This document shows positions 24,583-25,825 of a stretch of 25,825 nt of DNA, piece after piece. Position 1 is the first letter of the stretch; every line of letters begins with the position of its first letter. The DNA comes from Lachnospiraceae bacterium (GTDB lineage: Bacteria > Bacillota_A > Clostridia > Lachnospirales > Lachnospiraceae): the NCBI GenBank assembly GCA_003446335.1, contig DMAZ01000214.1, positions 1 through 25,825 on the forward strand, given 5' to 3'. A model generated the notes under the pieces. The model searched no databases, was not told the DNA's origin, and saw only the letters and a program-made list of their open reading frames with translations. The position numbers and the translations under genes were made by a program.

Positions 24583-25800
24583 TTGAATCCGAACACGCAG
24601 AAAAAGGTAATAGCGGGCAATACGGTATATACGATCGGTGCGGGACTCCTTATGAACGGTGTTCTGCAGATCATTGTGTATCCGCTCCTTAACCGCCATA
24701 TGGGAAGTGAGCCTCTCGGAAATCTTCTCTTCATTATGGGACTTGCGGCCATCATTACACCGTCTGTCGGACAGGCTCTGAATACGAGCAGACTTGTCGT
24801 GAGGAGAACGGAGAACGTTTCGAACGGTGACTATAACGTCCTGCTTCTTTTCTTCGGTTCGATCGGCGCGGTCATCGCGCTGGTCATATCCGGTGCCATG
24901 GGCCGGGGGACTTTGGGAGGAGTGTTGGGAGCCGCGGCAACATTTGCCATGATCCTTCTCATGGTCTTCCGTTATTACGGAGACGTTGAGTTCCGACTGA
25001 ATCTCAATTACAGGAACTATTTTATTTACTATGCCATTCTGACGGCAGGTTACCTGATCGGCTTCGGTCTGTACTATCTTACCGGGATCTGGTACCTGAT
25101 CTTCCTGACCGGAGAGGCGATGGCGATCGGTTATCTGGTCCTGCGGGGGACGATATTTAAGGATTTTCTGAAAACGAGCGATGCGTTCCGCGCAGCCGCC
25201 ACCCGCGGAATGTTCCTGATGTTCTCCTATATCATCACCAATCTTACATTGAATATTGACAGGCTCGTACTGAAAATGCTGATCGATGATCTGGCGGTCA
25301 CGCAGTACTATGTCGTGTCACTGATCGGCAAGACAATGGTGCTCCTGGTGGCTCCGATCAACACGATCATCATTTCCTACCTTACCAAGCGGAAGGAGAA
25401 TCTGAGCCGGAAGCAGTATATGACATTTGTCGGCGCAGGTCTTCTTGTCAGTCTGGCTTTCTTCCTCGGCGCGCAGATCGCGACACCGATTTTCCTGAAG
25501 CTCTTTTACGGGAATCTTTATGAATCGGTGCGGGGCATCATAACGATCGTCAATCTGAGTCAGATCCTGGGACTTCTGTCAGCCTACATTTTCATCGTTG
25601 TGCTGACGTTTACGGATGAAAAATGGCAGATGATCCTGCAGACGGTACATCTTGTTATCATTAGCTTACTGGTATATAGTATGACAAAAGGCGGAGACCT
25701 GTATGGTTTTTCCGTCGCGGTCCTTCTGGCAAATGCCATACGTGTACTGACGGTCATTACATTTGGCCTGATCCGTGCGGGGAAGGCACACGGCAAATGA
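24583..25800 (+). CDS. Wzx-type polysaccharide flippase / MATE-like export protein
   Basis: A 405-residue integral membrane protein of the polysaccharide-export (MOP) superfamily that would move lipid-linked repeat units across the membrane. Hydrophobic helices recur through the whole length, about twelve in number. The opening region VIAGNTVYTIGAGLLMNGVL and NPLLNRHMG-like IVYPLLNRHMGSEPLGNLLF resemble the first helices of Wzx proteins. NLTLNIDRLVLKMLI, a charge-bearing helix of the seventh-eighth helix region, is also typical. The start is TTG at 24583: GGGAGG lies about seven bases upstream and no in-frame ATG fits as well. It is about 80 residues shorter than many Wzx proteins, though not truncated by the window, as its TGA is at 25798-25800. 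The cluster probably continues past 25825. Confidence 0.88.
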   Translation: MNPNTQKKVIAGNTVYTIGAGLLMNGVLQIIVYPLLNRHMGSEPLGNLLFIMGLAAIITPSVGQALNTSRLVVRRTENVSNGDYNVLLLFFGSIGAVIALVISGAMGRGTLGGVLGAAATFAMILLMVFRYYGDVEFRLNLNYRNYFIYYAILTAGYLIGFGLYYLTGIWYLIFLTGEAMAIGYLVLRGTIFKDFLKTSDAFRAAATRGMFLMFSYIITNLTLNIDRLVLKMLIDDLAVTQYYVVSLIGKTMVLLVAPINTIIISYLTKRKENLSRKQYMTFVGAGLLVSLAFFLGAQIATPIFLKLFYGNLYESVRGIITIVNLSQILGLLSAYIFIVVLTFTDEKWQMILQTVHLVIISLLVYSMTKGGDLYGFSVAVLLANAIRVLTVITFGLIRAGKAHGK

Positions 25801-25825
25801 TATACTAAAACTTCCCATACTACAG

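Noticed and set aside
23214..24755. 513-codon open frame on the minus strand across the CapK-like gene
   Set aside because: It is antisense to a well-supported plus-strand gene with clear ANL motifs and a strong ribosome binding site. Its translation shows no recognisable motifs and looks like a shadow of biased codon use.
25801..25806. TATACT right after the flippase stop as a promoter -10
   Set aside because: There is no acceptable -35 at 16-18 bases upstream, and the window ends before any downstream gene can be seen.

Overview
The window looks like a chromosomal segment of a Gram-positive anaerobe of the class Clostridia, most likely family Lachnospiraceae. This rests on gene content and protein character read by eye: hemW, rpsT, holA and lepA in one neighbourhood; RecD2 without RecBC; a free-standing MreB paralogue; a CdaA-YbbR pair followed by an HPr-family protein; and strong purine-rich ribosome binding sites. 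I saw no rRNA, tRNA, CRISPR array, transposase, integrase or phage gene. No gene-free stretch exceeds 300 bases; the longest is the roughly 255-base holA/lepA divergent promoter region.

Layout. (1) 1-613: two minus-strand genes (a partial unknown gene and a gamma-class carbonic anhydrase) run divergently from hemW. (2) 613-8345: information-processing and repair genes, namely hemW, rpsT (TTG start, near-consensus promoter, strong terminator), holA on the minus strand converging on rpsT, lepA divergent from holA, and uvrA. In Bacillus and many spore-forming Clostridia the spore genes gpr and spoIIP lie between rpsT and lepA; they are not here. (3) 8346-12555: a solitary, divergent MreB-like actin, the RecD2 helicase and a ComF-type phosphoribosyltransferase. 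(4) 12522-18202: a promoter inside the end of comF appears to start a cell-envelope operon: two unrecognised membrane proteins with a possible 26-codon ORF wedged between them by ATGA overlaps on both sides, then cdaA (c-di-AMP synthase), its YbbR-domain partner, an HPr-like phosphocarrier with Lys at position 17, and a membrane-anchored D-Ala-D-Ala carboxypeptidase. (5) 18204-25800: a tightly packed surface-glycan block: a GLF-like FAD oxidoreductase, a polytopic GT-C-like membrane protein, glucose-1-phosphate cytidylyltransferase, CDP-glucose 4,6-dehydratase, a CapK/PaaK-like adenylate-forming enzyme and a Wzx-type flippase (TTG start). The block probably continues beyond the right edge.

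How it fits together. The right half reads as envelope biology: c-di-AMP signalling, an HPr relative, peptidoglycan trimming, and manufacture and export of a glycan containing a CDP-linked 6-deoxyhexose. I found no clearly new defence or mobile system. The best candidates for something undescribed are the two unknown membrane proteins with the coupled small ORF directly upstream of cdaA, and the glycan block with its unassigned oxidoreductase, GT-C-like protein and CapK-like enzyme. Promoters and structures were found by eye, and no database search or folding calculation was run.
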